DNA from: Synergistaceae bacterium
Lineage (GTDB): Bacteria > Synergistota > Synergistia > Synergistales > Aminobacteriaceae
Assembly (NCBI GenBank): GCA_017475805.1
Contig: JAFVEW010000294.1
Coordinates: 1-17,148 of the forward strand
Length of the DNA: 17,148 nt
Reading direction: 5' to 3'
Position 1 is the stretch's first letter, and every line of letters starts with the position of its first letter. This document shows, one piece after another, positions 1 to 7,221 of this stretch. The translations under genes and the position numbers were made by a program. A model generated the notes under the pieces. That model was given only the letters and a program-made list of their open reading frames with translations, ran no database searches and was not told the origin of the DNA.

Positions 1-323
1 CAGAATATTGCGTGATACTTGGCAATTTAATTGAAAACGCTTTGAGAGCCGTGAAAAATTTTCCGCCTGAAAACCGCAAAATAAAAGTAATTTCGTCGCT
101 TCTTTCAGATACAATAATAGGAATTTCAATCGATAATCCTTACTGCGGAAAAATAAAATTCGGAAGAAACGGACTTCCAAAATCAGAACGTGAAGGACAT
201 GGTATTGGATTAACTTCAGTATTAAATACCGTCAAACGTTACGAAGGCTCATTAAATATCACAACTGATAATAATATTTTTTCTGTTGATATAGTCCTGC
301 ACTGCAATCAAATTACCCAATAA
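1..323 (+). CDS. GHKL sensor kinase, C-terminal ATPase part (5' truncated)
   Basis: This is the C-terminal end of a histidine kinase. The frame is open from base 3, so the GTG at 12 is internal and the true start lies outside the window. The visible part starts inside the N-box (NLIENALRA), which binds Mg-ATP. The later GHGIGLTSV is the G-box of the ATP lid. The short ATPase domain, with a degenerate region between the boxes (ISIDNPYCG where DNGxG is usual), fits the AgrC/CitA-like HATPase_c_5 group better than classical kinases. Its phospho-acceptor domain and input domain are not visible. It ends with TAA and no clear terminator follows. It may belong to a separate two-component system to the left, because a promoter-like site lies between it and the next gene. 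Confidence 0.8.
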   Translation, partial: EYCVILGNLIENALRAVKNFPPENRKIKVISSLLSDTIIGISIDNPYCGKIKFGRNGLPKSEREGHGIGLTSVLNTVKRYEGSLNITTDNNIFSVDIVLHCNQITQ

Positions 324-450
324 ACATAGTTACAGATGTACTCCACTAAGATGCCAGAGTATGGAGAACTCGTCTGACTTTTCCATAAACTTTCTCGCTC
401 TTAGAAACTCTCGCATATTTGCTGTATCAAATCTGAATTTGCCAATCCCC

Positions 451-481
451 TTGCATTTTTCGCCGCGTCTGTTTGTATAAT
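451..481 (+). promoter_or_regulatory. Putative promoter of the regulator/kinase operon
   Basis: A consensus -10 hexamer TATAAT lies at 476-481. TTGCAT at 451-456 could serve as -35, although the 19-base spacer is long. This is the only good sigma-70-like match between the truncated kinase and the GTG start at 512. The rest of 324-450 holds no gene or strong hairpin that I can see. Confidence 0.45.
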
Positions 482-511
482 ATTGAGCACTAAATATGGG
501 AGGGATACTGA

Positions 512-1120
512 GTGAATAGTTTATTTGCGAAAACGCTGAGGAGACTAAGAGAGGAAAAGGGACTTTCGCAGAAACAGCTAGGACAGCAGGTGTTTGTTAC
601 GCATTCAACCGTGGCACGTTGGGAAAACGCCAGCCGACTACCTGACGCTATGATGATTGTCCGCCTTGCAAAGTGTTTCGATGTGGACGTCAACAGACTG
701 TTCCAGCTTGCGGCGCAGAGCGAGGAAAGCCCGAACGTCATCATAGTGGACGACAGCAAAGTAATCCTCTCTGACGCTCTGACTGTATTGGGTGAAACCA
801 TGCCGTACGCGAATATCACGGGCTTTATTTGGCCGTTAGAAGCGGTTGAATATGCAAAAAAGAATCGCGTTGCTCTTGCTATTCTTGATATTGAACTTGG
901 AACGGCAAGCGGGCTTGACCTCTGTAACACGCTGCTTGAAATCAATCCGCGCACAAATATTATATTTTTGACCGCCTACGCTGATTACTCACTCGACGCA
1001 TGGAAGACAGAAGCAAGCGGCTTCATGCTCAAGCCGTTAGTCGCTGAGGACGTAAAGGAACAATTAAAAAAACTTCGCTATCCATTTTTTACGTGGGGGG
1101 GGGTAGAAAATTTTGATTAA
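512..1120 (+). CDS. Response regulator with N-terminal XRE helix-turn-helix and C-terminal receiver
   Basis: This 202-residue protein has an unusual order. Residues 4-62 form a Cro/C1-type helix-turn-helix (LREEKGLSQKQLGQQVFVTHSTVARWE). Residues 74-190 form a CheY-like receiver. In the receiver I see the acidic pair D80-D81, the phospho-acceptor D126 in AILDIELG, T154 in FLTAYAD and K174 in MLKPL, so it should be phosphorylatable. Most response regulators have the receiver first and the DNA-binding domain last. The GTG start at 512 is chosen because GGGAGGG (498-504) lies at a good distance and the HTH starts at once. The gene overlaps the kinase start by eight bases, which implies coupled translation and a cognate pair. 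A run of nine G lies at 1095-1103 near the stop. By inference it is a transcription factor switched by the downstream kinase; its targets are unknown. Confidence 0.85.
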   Translation: MNSLFAKTLRRLREEKGLSQKQLGQQVFVTHSTVARWENASRLPDAMMIVRLAKCFDVDVNRLFQLAAQSEESPNVIIVDDSKVILSDALTVLGETMPYANITGFIWPLEAVEYAKKNRVALAILDIELGTASGLDLCNTLLEINPRTNIIFLTAYADYSLDAWKTEASGFMLKPLVAEDVKEQLKKLRYPFFTWGGVENFD

Positions 1121-2390
1121 GTGGTACGATGATTATGTTGTTTATTTCGTAAGCGGCGCGGCACTGCTGTTAAGTTTTTTCGGTCTGTGGTTAATTGCGA
1201 TAATGCCAGGAATTGACCGTTGGAGCAAACGTTTTTTCAGGATTTTGTTTACAGTCCTTGTGCTTCTGTCTCTGATAGGATTCATCGACTCGGTAGCGTA
1301 CAAATATGACATCACAGTTGGTACAATGCATTTTATAATGTTGATTGAAACCGTAATGCTATCATTGCCGCTGCCGATGATGACGGTCTATCTTCTGCAC
1401 TGCTGCGGTGAAAGCGTGTGCTCGAATAAGCTCTTTTATGCTGTGCTGGGACTGTGGGCGGCCTTTATTGCCGTGCTTGCGTGCGCTCCGTTCATCGGAG
1501 ATTTTTACTATTTTACGCCGGACAAGCAATATCACCGCGGAACTTGGTATCCTGTTCTGCTAATGCCGATGTTGGCGGTTATGCTGCTCAATACCGCCGG
1601 AATGATACGTTATAGGAAACGGCTTTCACGTAAAGCATTCCTGAGCTTCCTTATAACCTTGCTGCCGTTGACTGGCGTTGTACTCGTGCAGATGTTCATA
1701 GAAATCTATCCGCTAATCGACATTAGCATTGTCATTTCCGCCCTGTCAATGTACAGCCTCATACTGTCCGACCAGATAGAGCAGGACTTGCTCCGTCAGC
1801 GTGAAATAGCAAATCAGCGAGCCAGCATTATGGTGCTTCAAATGCGGCCACACTTTATCTACAACACAATGACGAGCATTTATTGCCTCTGCGACCAGAA
1901 CCCGCGGCTTGTCCGTCAGGTCATCATGGATTTTACGACATACCTGCGGAAAAATTTTACAGCCATTGCGAGCGCAACACCTATAACTTTTTCTTCGGAA
2001 CTGGAACACACCCGCGCATATCTCGCCGTAGAGCAGGCACAATATGAGGACAGTCTTTTTGTTGATTATGACATTCCTCATACATTATTTAGACTGCCGC
2101 CGCTGACCTTACAGCCGATTGTTGAGAATGCTATCAAGCACGGCAGAGATCCTTACGCAGGCTCATTCCGCATTTCTATCAGGACTAGAAAAACTGATTC
2201 CGGCAGTGAGATTGTCGTAGCGGACAATGGACGAGGTTTTAACACCGCTGATGACAGCGAACCTCACACCGCGCTCAAAAACATTAAAGAAAGACTTGAA
2301 ATCATGTGCGGAGGAAGCTTGACGGTAACACCCAATGACGGAGGCGGGACTGTAATAACGGTGATAATCCCGGACAGCGCAGAACAATAA
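1113..2390 (+). CDS. LytS/YehU-type membrane sensor histidine kinase
   Basis: The product has 425 residues. Residues 1-220 contain about seven hydrophobic segments (near 8-30, 42-60, 70-95, 108-128, 146-166, 176-197 and 203-220), an intact-looking membrane sensor module. A short coiled stretch leads to the His_kinase domain of the LytS/YehU family, with the phospho-acceptor H247 in MRPHFIYNTMTSI. The ATPase domain follows, with N-box PIVENAIKHG (N339), DNGRGF (D371) and a degenerate final G-box. The start is TTG at 1113, overlapping the regulator stop; the G-rich run at 1095-1103 may supply the ribosome-binding site. The partner is the XRE-receiver protein rather than the LytTR regulator usual for this kinase family. 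The ligand cannot be read from the sequence. No terminator is evident after the stop, so read-through into the lipoprotein genes is possible. Confidence 0.9.
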   Translation: MIKWYDDYVVYFVSGAALLLSFFGLWLIAIMPGIDRWSKRFFRILFTVLVLLSLIGFIDSVAYKYDITVGTMHFIMLIETVMLSLPLPMMTVYLLHCCGESVCSNKLFYAVLGLWAAFIAVLACAPFIGDFYYFTPDKQYHRGTWYPVLLMPMLAVMLLNTAGMIRYRKRLSRKAFLSFLITLLPLTGVVLVQMFIEIYPLIDISIVISALSMYSLILSDQIEQDLLRQREIANQRASIMVLQMRPHFIYNTMTSIYCLCDQNPRLVRQVIMDFTTYLRKNFTAIASATPITFSSELEHTRAYLAVEQAQYEDSLFVDYDIPHTLFRLPPLTLQPIVENAIKHGRDPYAGSFRISIRTRKTDSGSEIVVADNGRGFNTADDSEPHTALKNIKERLEIMCGGSLTVTPNDGGGTVITVIIPDSAEQ

Positions 2391-2429
2391 ATGTACCTCC
2401 TTATGATATTTCACTGTGATTGAAAGGAC

Positions 2430-2482
2430 TTGACAATCTGGAACCCCCCTTATGTTAAGGGTAAAAAATCAATAAAATATCA
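2430..2482 (+). promoter_or_regulatory. Leader element, copy 1 (TTGACAAT box, hairpin, TAAAATATCA box)
   Basis: The element contains TTGACAATCTGGAAC (2430-2444), a perfect 6-bp inverted repeat CCCTTA/TAAGGG with a 3-base loop (2447-2461), and TAAAATATCA (2473-2482). A matching arrangement lies at 7018-7071 before the third lipoprotein. TTGACA resembles a -35 box; TATGTT (2451, spacer 15) or TAAAAT (2473, with TTATGT at 2450, spacer 17) could be the -10. The palindrome would then be either an operator over the promoter or a hairpin in the RNA leader. The sequence alone does not decide between them. Confidence 0.5.
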
Positions 2483-2534
2483 GAGAATTTTCGCTGAGTT
2501 TATTTTTTATTTTTTTAGGAGGTTTGAAAAAATT

Positions 2535-4715
2535 ATGACAAAAAAGCTTACAACCATTCGTTTTAGCTTTTTATTTTTGTCGTTGGCTTTGATGATTTTT
2601 TTCGCAATAGTCAGCGGCGGCTGCGGTGGAGGCGGCAGCAGTAGCAATGGCAACAATCCTTCCTCAAATAAAGCCGTCATGTTAGGGGAATTGACACAAG
2701 AACGCGCTCAAGAAGTCAAGGACAGCAATTTATACTCGTACATTAAGGAAAGACTTTCAGAAATTGCGTCTGTTTCGACTGCAGATGAAAATGAAGACGA
2801 GTTCGACATCGAGAGCCTCAACGACGGTGATATTCTCTTCATACCTGACGCAAGCGAACTGCGCAATGTTGACAACTCTACACGAGAGCAAATACTGACA
2901 GCATATTACGATTTAGGCGTTGCTGTCGTAGCTATATATCCTGACTCTGACGACATAGGAGCTATGGAAGATTTCTTTAATATTCAACTGGGCAGACCTG
3001 TTTCAGATGACGGAATAACGCCTTTGACTAATCCGCACTATGAATTTTTAGCCTTAGGGTGGCGGCAGATCATAGATGAGGGAGCGTCGAATACTTTCAT
3101 TTATGCCGGAGATCACAAAGAAAACATCGAAGAATTTTACGGCCTTGATGATAAGTTCGTATCAGGTGATATAGTTATCGAACGCAAAAATTTCAACAGC
3201 GATGATGAATATGCTATAGAGATATTAAAGGCTTACGGCCTGACCGACGCGGAAATTAAGGAATTTGAAAAAGTTTTTGAAGAGCTTGCGGCTGAATACT
3301 ACGAAGAATACGTTCAAAATCTTTTTGAATGGGCTGCCGGACTTGATAAGCAGACAGAACTCATAACGGCTGATTTCGTAGCGGACGTAGCAAAACTTAA
3401 AGCTCAGATTGCAGCAGATGGCGACAGCGCAAGAGAAATTGAGGGATTCGCTTCAGGCACATTTACAAAGTGGCACGATTCAATTAGGAGAGAATTTTGT
3501 GATTATTTCCGCGAGTTCGGAGACGGTAAAAATAATAGCGCGTTCAAAGAATTTGTTTACAGCAAAAGCGGCCATAGCAATTATGACAGACTTTTGAAAT
3601 ATTGGTCAACCAGCGGAAGCAGTAACAAAACAGACGGCAAAGCTATTCCAGTGAAGCACGACACTGACGCTACTTATAGAGTTATGAGCCTTCACAGTTT
3701 TAGTAATCAAAAAGATTACTACATAATAACAACAGACGCTATAACCAGACCTGTAGACCTTTGGATTTGCGCTCCGAAAGGCGGAACACGCGGTGAATTA
3801 GAAGGCGGAGATCCGGGTCTCAGCTATTACTATGATTTAATTTTCGGAGGCAACAGGGGCTTGTCTACAAAAGTTTGGTCTTCAGTGAAAGAAGCAAACT
3901 TAGAGAAATATATGCCGAACAGAACCGTCAATAAAGAAACCCAAGTATCAGACAGCAGCGCATTTAATATCGGAGGCGGCGTCAGCTTAGGCGGCGGCGG
4001 CGGCAAAAATTGGAATGGTGGCGAGAAAACTCCGATCGGGCAGGGTAATCTTGAAGCCAGTTTCAACTGGGGAATTTCGCATAGAAGCTCTAAAACATGG
4101 ACGACCAACGATTACGAAATCGTCCCTAATATCACTCTTGATAATGGTAATGGACTCAAAGTGGCTCAATGGGACCTTTTATGCACTTGGCCTGAATACT
4201 CTGATAAAACTGATTCTTGGACAGTATCATCAGCTTTCAAAGACAACGTTAGTTTTTCGACTGAATCAATTTGGAGTGTACCGTCGTCAAAACGCAATGA
4301 AACCGCTTTCTACGGACAAAATTTATGGATTCACGGCTTCTGCTGGGCTCACGATATGCCTTCTCAAAAAGTAAAATCCTTTAACGCTGAAGTCCAGCAT
4401 GAAGGTATAGTTAAGCAATTAGAATTGCCTCGGCCTCCGCTGTTAGGTATAGGAAGCGCAACAACTACAGGCAACAAGAACGCGAAAATGTATACAGCAA
4501 AGATATTATCTGAGAACGATTGGACAGCTACGTCTGATTCCGATTGGCTCGAGGTTATACACACATCCGGCGGTGCTACAGGCAAAGACGGCACAGATTT
4601 TAGCTACACCGTAACGGAGAACAATACAGGCCAGCCGCGTATTGGAACAATAACTGCCAAGAGCGGCACATACGTAGCAAGAATTAAGTTCGTACAGTCG
4701 CCTGATGAAAATTAG
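2535..4715 (+). CDS. Lipoprotein with leukocidin-like region and C-terminal BACON-like domain (paralogue A)
   Basis: The ATG at 2535 follows AGGAGG (2517-2522) and gives 726 residues with a lipoprotein signal peptide (basic MTKK start, hydrophobic 11-26, SGGC with C30) and then a GGGGSSS tether. Residues 46-370 are acidic and largely helical, with no family I recognise. Residues 370-600 are beta-rich. At 470-530 a Gly/Ser/Thr-rich alternating stretch ends in SHRSSKTW...DYEIVPNI, then VAQWDLLCTW; this resembles the pre-stem and following strands of leukocidin/haemolysin beta-barrel toxins, a proposal rather than a proof. Residues 650-722 match the BACON pattern (WTATSDSDWL, then a G-rich turn, then R-x-GTITAKSG and a final strand ending FVQSP), a glycan- or mucin-binding module best known in Bacteroidota. 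A near copy follows 16 bases downstream. Function is unproven. Confidence 0.75.
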   Translation: MTKKLTTIRFSFLFLSLALMIFFAIVSGGCGGGGSSSNGNNPSSNKAVMLGELTQERAQEVKDSNLYSYIKERLSEIASVSTADENEDEFDIESLNDGDILFIPDASELRNVDNSTREQILTAYYDLGVAVVAIYPDSDDIGAMEDFFNIQLGRPVSDDGITPLTNPHYEFLALGWRQIIDEGASNTFIYAGDHKENIEEFYGLDDKFVSGDIVIERKNFNSDDEYAIEILKAYGLTDAEIKEFEKVFEELAAEYYEEYVQNLFEWAAGLDKQTELITADFVADVAKLKAQIAADGDSAREIEGFASGTFTKWHDSIRREFCDYFREFGDGKNNSAFKEFVYSKSGHSNYDRLLKYWSTSGSSNKTDGKAIPVKHDTDATYRVMSLHSFSNQKDYYIITTDAITRPVDLWICAPKGGTRGELEGGDPGLSYYYDLIFGGNRGLSTKVWSSVKEANLEKYMPNRTVNKETQVSDSSAFNIGGGVSLGGGGGKNWNGGEKTPIGQGNLEASFNWGISHRSSKTWTTNDYEIVPNITLDNGNGLKVAQWDLLCTWPEYSDKTDSWTVSSAFKDNVSFSTESIWSVPSSKRNETAFYGQNLWIHGFCWAHDMPSQKVKSFNAEVQHEGIVKQLELPRPPLLGIGSATTTGNKNAKMYTAKILSENDWTATSDSDWLEVIHTSGGATGKDGTDFSYTVTENNTGQPRIGTITAKSGTYVARIKFVQSPDEN

Positions 4716-4738
4716 AAATGAGGAATTAGAAATGAGAA
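4711..4738 (+). repeat. 14-bp direct repeat spanning the junction of the two paralogues
   Basis: ATTAGAAATGAGGA at 4711-4724 is followed directly by ATTAGAAATGAGAA at 4725-4738, 13 of 14 bases the same. The first unit holds the TAG stop of the upstream gene and the AGGA ribosome-binding site; the second holds the ATG start of the next gene. Loss or gain of one unit would alter spacing and remove or duplicate a start signal. Confidence 0.75.
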
Positions 4739-6894
4739 AAAAAACAAACTTTTTATTTTTGTCGTTGGCTTTGATGATTTTTTTCGCTATAGTCAGCGGC
4801 GGTTGCGGCGGCGGAGGAAGCAGTAAAAGCAATGGCAATTCTTCCTCAAATAAAGCCGTCATGTTAGGCAATATGACACAAGAACGCGCTCAAGAAGTCA
4901 AGGACAGCAATTTATACTCGTACATTGAGAAAAGACTTTCAGAAATTGCGTCTGTTTCGACTGCTGATGAAAATGAAGATGAAGACGAGTTCGACATCGA
5001 GAGCCTCAATAACGGCGATATTCTTTTCATACCTGACGCAAGCGAACTGCTTAATATTGACGATACTACAAGAAATCAAATACTGACGGCATATTACAAT
5101 TTAGGCGTTGCTGTCGTAGCTATATATCCTGACTCTGAAGATATAGAAGCTATGGAAAAATTATTTAATGTCAGCCTTAGCAGACCTGTCTCAGCTGACG
5201 GAGTAACGCCGCTGGCTAATCCGCACTATGAATTTTTAGCCTTAGGGTGGCGTCAGATTACAGATGAAGGAGCAGCAAATACTTTCGTTTATGCCGGAGA
5301 TCACAAAGAAAATATCGAAGAGTTTTATGGTCTTGATGATAAGTTTGAATCAGGTGATATAGTCATCGAACGCAAAAAATTCAACAGCGATGATGAATAT
5401 GCTATAGAGATATTAAAGGCTTACGGCCTGACCGACGCGGAAATTAAGGAATTTGAAAAAGTTTTTGAAGAATTAGCCGCTGAATATTATGAAGAGTATG
5501 TTGAAAGTCTCTTTGAATGGGCTGCCGGACTTGATAAGCAGACGGAGAGCATAACGGCAGATTTCGTAGCGGACGTAGCTAAACTCAAAGCTCATGTTGC
5601 TGCAGAAAATGACAATAAAAAAGAAATTGAAGGCTTCGCTTCAGGTACGTATACGCAGTGGCGTGATTCAATTAACATGGAGTTCTGCAATTATTTCCGC
5701 GAGTTTGGAGACAATAAAAATAACAGCGCGTTCAAAGAATTTGTTTACAGCAAAAGCGGCCATAGCAATTATGATCGGCTTTTGAAATATTGGTCAGCGG
5801 GCGGAAGCAGTAACAAAACAGACGGCAAAGCTATCCCCGTGAAACACGAAGCTAATGCCAGCTATAGAGTCATTAGCCTTCACAGCTTCAAAAATAATGC
5901 TGACTACTACATCATAACTACGGATACCACGACCAAGCCTGTAGACCTTTGGATTTGTGCTCCGAAAGGCGATAGAACCCGCGATGAATTAGAAGGCGGA
6001 GATCCGGGACTCAGCTATTATTACGACCTCATATTCGGAGGCAACAGGGGTTTATCTGCAAAAGTTTGGGCTTCTGTTCCTGAAGCAGACATAGAAAAAT
6101 ATATGCCTAACAGGACGGCCAACAAAGAAACCACAGTCAACGATACTACAGCGTGGAACATCGGCGGCGGCGTTACTGTTGGGGTAGAGGGCGGCTTAAA
6201 CACTGGCGCGGCGGGCTTTACTCTTACTGGTAAATTGGGGACCAGCTTCACTTGGGGGATCAGCCATGAAACTACTAAGTCATGGAGTGTAAGCGATTAT
6301 GAAATCGTTCCTAATATTCATTATGATGACGGGAAACAAGTAGCTCAATGGGATCTTAAATGCACGTGGCCTACCTACTCTGATAAAAGCGACTCTTGGC
6401 AAATGTCATCTGCTTTCAGAAGAAATGTAAGTTTTGAAACTGAATCAATTTGGAAAGTGCCTGCGTCAAAGCGTAACGAGGTCAAATTCTACGGTCAGAC
6501 TTTATGGATCAACGGCTTCTGCTGGGCTCACGATATGCCTTCTCAACCGGTTAAATCCTATAACGCTGAAGTCCCGCATGAAGGCATGACTAATGAATTG
6601 CAGACCCCTCGTCCGCCGCTCTTAGGAGTGGGAGATATTACCACTACGGGCGGCAAAGATGCGAAAATGTATACGGCAAAAATTTTATCCGAGACCGATT
6701 GGACAGCTGCGTCTGATTCAGACTGGCTCACGGCTGTTGACAAATCCGGCTCTGCAACCGGCGAGAATGGCGAAGATTTCAACTACAGAGTAACTGAGAA
6801 CGATACAGGCAGGGCGCGCGTTGGAAACATAACGGTTACTGCAGGAAATTATGTAGCAAGAATTACATTCACGCAGTCGCCTTACAGTGAATAA
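4732..6894 (+). CDS. Lipoprotein with leukocidin-like region and C-terminal BACON-like domain (paralogue B)
   Basis: The product has 720 residues. I choose ATG 4732 over the overlapping ATG 4705 because AGGAA (4721-4725) is well placed and the protein then begins with a standard signal peptide (MRKK, hydrophobic 7-21, SGGC with C25). It aligns with the preceding gene along its whole length, often with identical DNA, so this is a tandem duplication. It has two extra acidic residues in the stretch at 80-88. The main difference lies at about residues 470-515, where the glycine run of the first copy is replaced by a more regular strand-like segment (VTVGVEGGLNTGAAGFTLTG). The flanking motifs GISH..(T/S)(T/S)K.W, DYEIVPNI and VAQWDL are retained. 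BACON-like domain: about 645-716 (WTAASDSDWL, R-x-GNITVTAG). The pair invites comparison with two-component leukocidins, but pore formation is only inferred. Confidence 0.75.
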   Translation: MRKKTNFLFLSLALMIFFAIVSGGCGGGGSSKSNGNSSSNKAVMLGNMTQERAQEVKDSNLYSYIEKRLSEIASVSTADENEDEDEFDIESLNNGDILFIPDASELLNIDDTTRNQILTAYYNLGVAVVAIYPDSEDIEAMEKLFNVSLSRPVSADGVTPLANPHYEFLALGWRQITDEGAANTFVYAGDHKENIEEFYGLDDKFESGDIVIERKKFNSDDEYAIEILKAYGLTDAEIKEFEKVFEELAAEYYEEYVESLFEWAAGLDKQTESITADFVADVAKLKAHVAAENDNKKEIEGFASGTYTQWRDSINMEFCNYFREFGDNKNNSAFKEFVYSKSGHSNYDRLLKYWSAGGSSNKTDGKAIPVKHEANASYRVISLHSFKNNADYYIITTDTTTKPVDLWICAPKGDRTRDELEGGDPGLSYYYDLIFGGNRGLSAKVWASVPEADIEKYMPNRTANKETTVNDTTAWNIGGGVTVGVEGGLNTGAAGFTLTGKLGTSFTWGISHETTKSWSVSDYEIVPNIHYDDGKQVAQWDLKCTWPTYSDKSDSWQMSSAFRRNVSFETESIWKVPASKRNEVKFYGQTLWINGFCWAHDMPSQPVKSYNAEVPHEGMTNELQTPRPPLLGVGDITTTGGKDAKMYTAKILSETDWTAASDSDWLTAVDKSGSATGENGEDFNYRVTENDTGRARVGNITVTAGNYVARITFTQSPYSE

Positions 6895-6939
6895 TGCTTT
6901 CAAAATGAAACCTTACCCTAAAGCCTTAAAAAAAGAAAA

Positions 6940-6969
6940 TACCCTTGAACGTGAAAACGCTCGAGGGTA
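6940..6969. terminator. Hairpin after the lipoprotein pair, possible terminator
   Basis: A 13-bp stem (arms 6940-6952 and 6957-6969, one mismatch and one G-U wobble) closes a GAAA tetraloop. An A-rich run lies before it (6929-6939), so the minus-strand transcript would have the better U-tract, while the plus strand is followed only by CTTCTAAATT. It may end plus-strand transcripts weakly or act as an RNA-stabilising hairpin. It lies in the 327-base gap 6895-7221, which also holds leader copy 2 and a small ORF. Confidence 0.55.
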
Positions 6970-7017
6970 CTTCTAAATTCAACATCGGGGAATTTGAAGA
7001 GAACGAAAAATTTAGGT

Positions 7018-7071
7018 TTGACAATTTGGAACACATCTCGTGGCAACGGGGAGAAATTTAGTAAAATATCA
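7018..7071 (+). promoter_or_regulatory. Leader element, copy 2
   Basis: TTGACAATTTGGAAC (7018-7032) differs from copy 1 by one base. A short imperfect hairpin follows (arms 7036-7041 and 7046-7051, six pairs including two G-U), then TAAAATATCA (7062-7071). The hairpin bases are unlike those of copy 1 but occupy the same position within one base, which hints that structure rather than sequence is kept. It probably drives or controls the third lipoprotein. Confidence 0.45.
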
Positions 7072-7099
7072 ATAAATTTTTACGGAAGTTAATTTTTTA

Positions 7100-7189
7100 A
7101 TGAAGAAAAACGCTTTGAATTTTTTACTGGCAGCGCGCATTTTAGGGCTGTCGTGCGTCTGTGCTTCCCGTGAACGACAAACTTTTTGA
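7100..7189 (+). CDS. Small ORF of 29 residues, signal-peptide-like, possible gene remnant or leader peptide
   Basis: ATG at 7100 follows GGAAG (7084-7088) and encodes a peptide with a KK start, a short hydrophobic core (LNFLLAARILGLSC) and two cysteines, ending at TGA 7187-7189, 15 bases before the AGGAGG of the next gene. This stretch accounts for most of the roughly 100 extra bases that this leader has over the first leader. It may be the remains of a decayed exported protein or a leader peptide. No homologue is known to me. Confidence 0.3.
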   Translation: MKKNALNFLLAARILGLSCVCASRERQTF

Positions 7190-7221
7190 GGTTTTATTTT
7201 TTTAGGAGGTTTGAAAAAATT

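Noticed and set aside
1095..1103. Run of nine G near the end of the response regulator, as a phase-variation switch or a regulator-kinase fusion point.
   Set aside because: I read both shifted frames: loss of one G meets TAG at 1104 and gain of one G meets TGA at 1114. Neither fuses the proteins and only the last few residues change. Effects on kinase translation remain possible but are not shown.
2430..2534. Start of the first lipoprotein at 2430 with a 35-residue N-terminal extension.
   Set aside because: The extension runs through the leader box, hairpin and AGGAGG. The signal peptide begins properly at ATG 2535.
3959..4012. Glycine-codon-rich stretch as a DNA repeat or slippage region.
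   Set aside because: Codons are mixed and the frame is continuous; it is better explained as a glycine-rich protein segment.
4705..4731. Start of the second lipoprotein at ATG 4705, overlapping the upstream stop.
   Set aside because: ATG 4732 has a better placed ribosome-binding site and gives a normal signal peptide.
7170..7205. A GTG-started 11-residue ORF overlapping the ribosome-binding site of the MACPF-like gene.
   Set aside because: No ribosome-binding site of its own, and it is within chance expectation.
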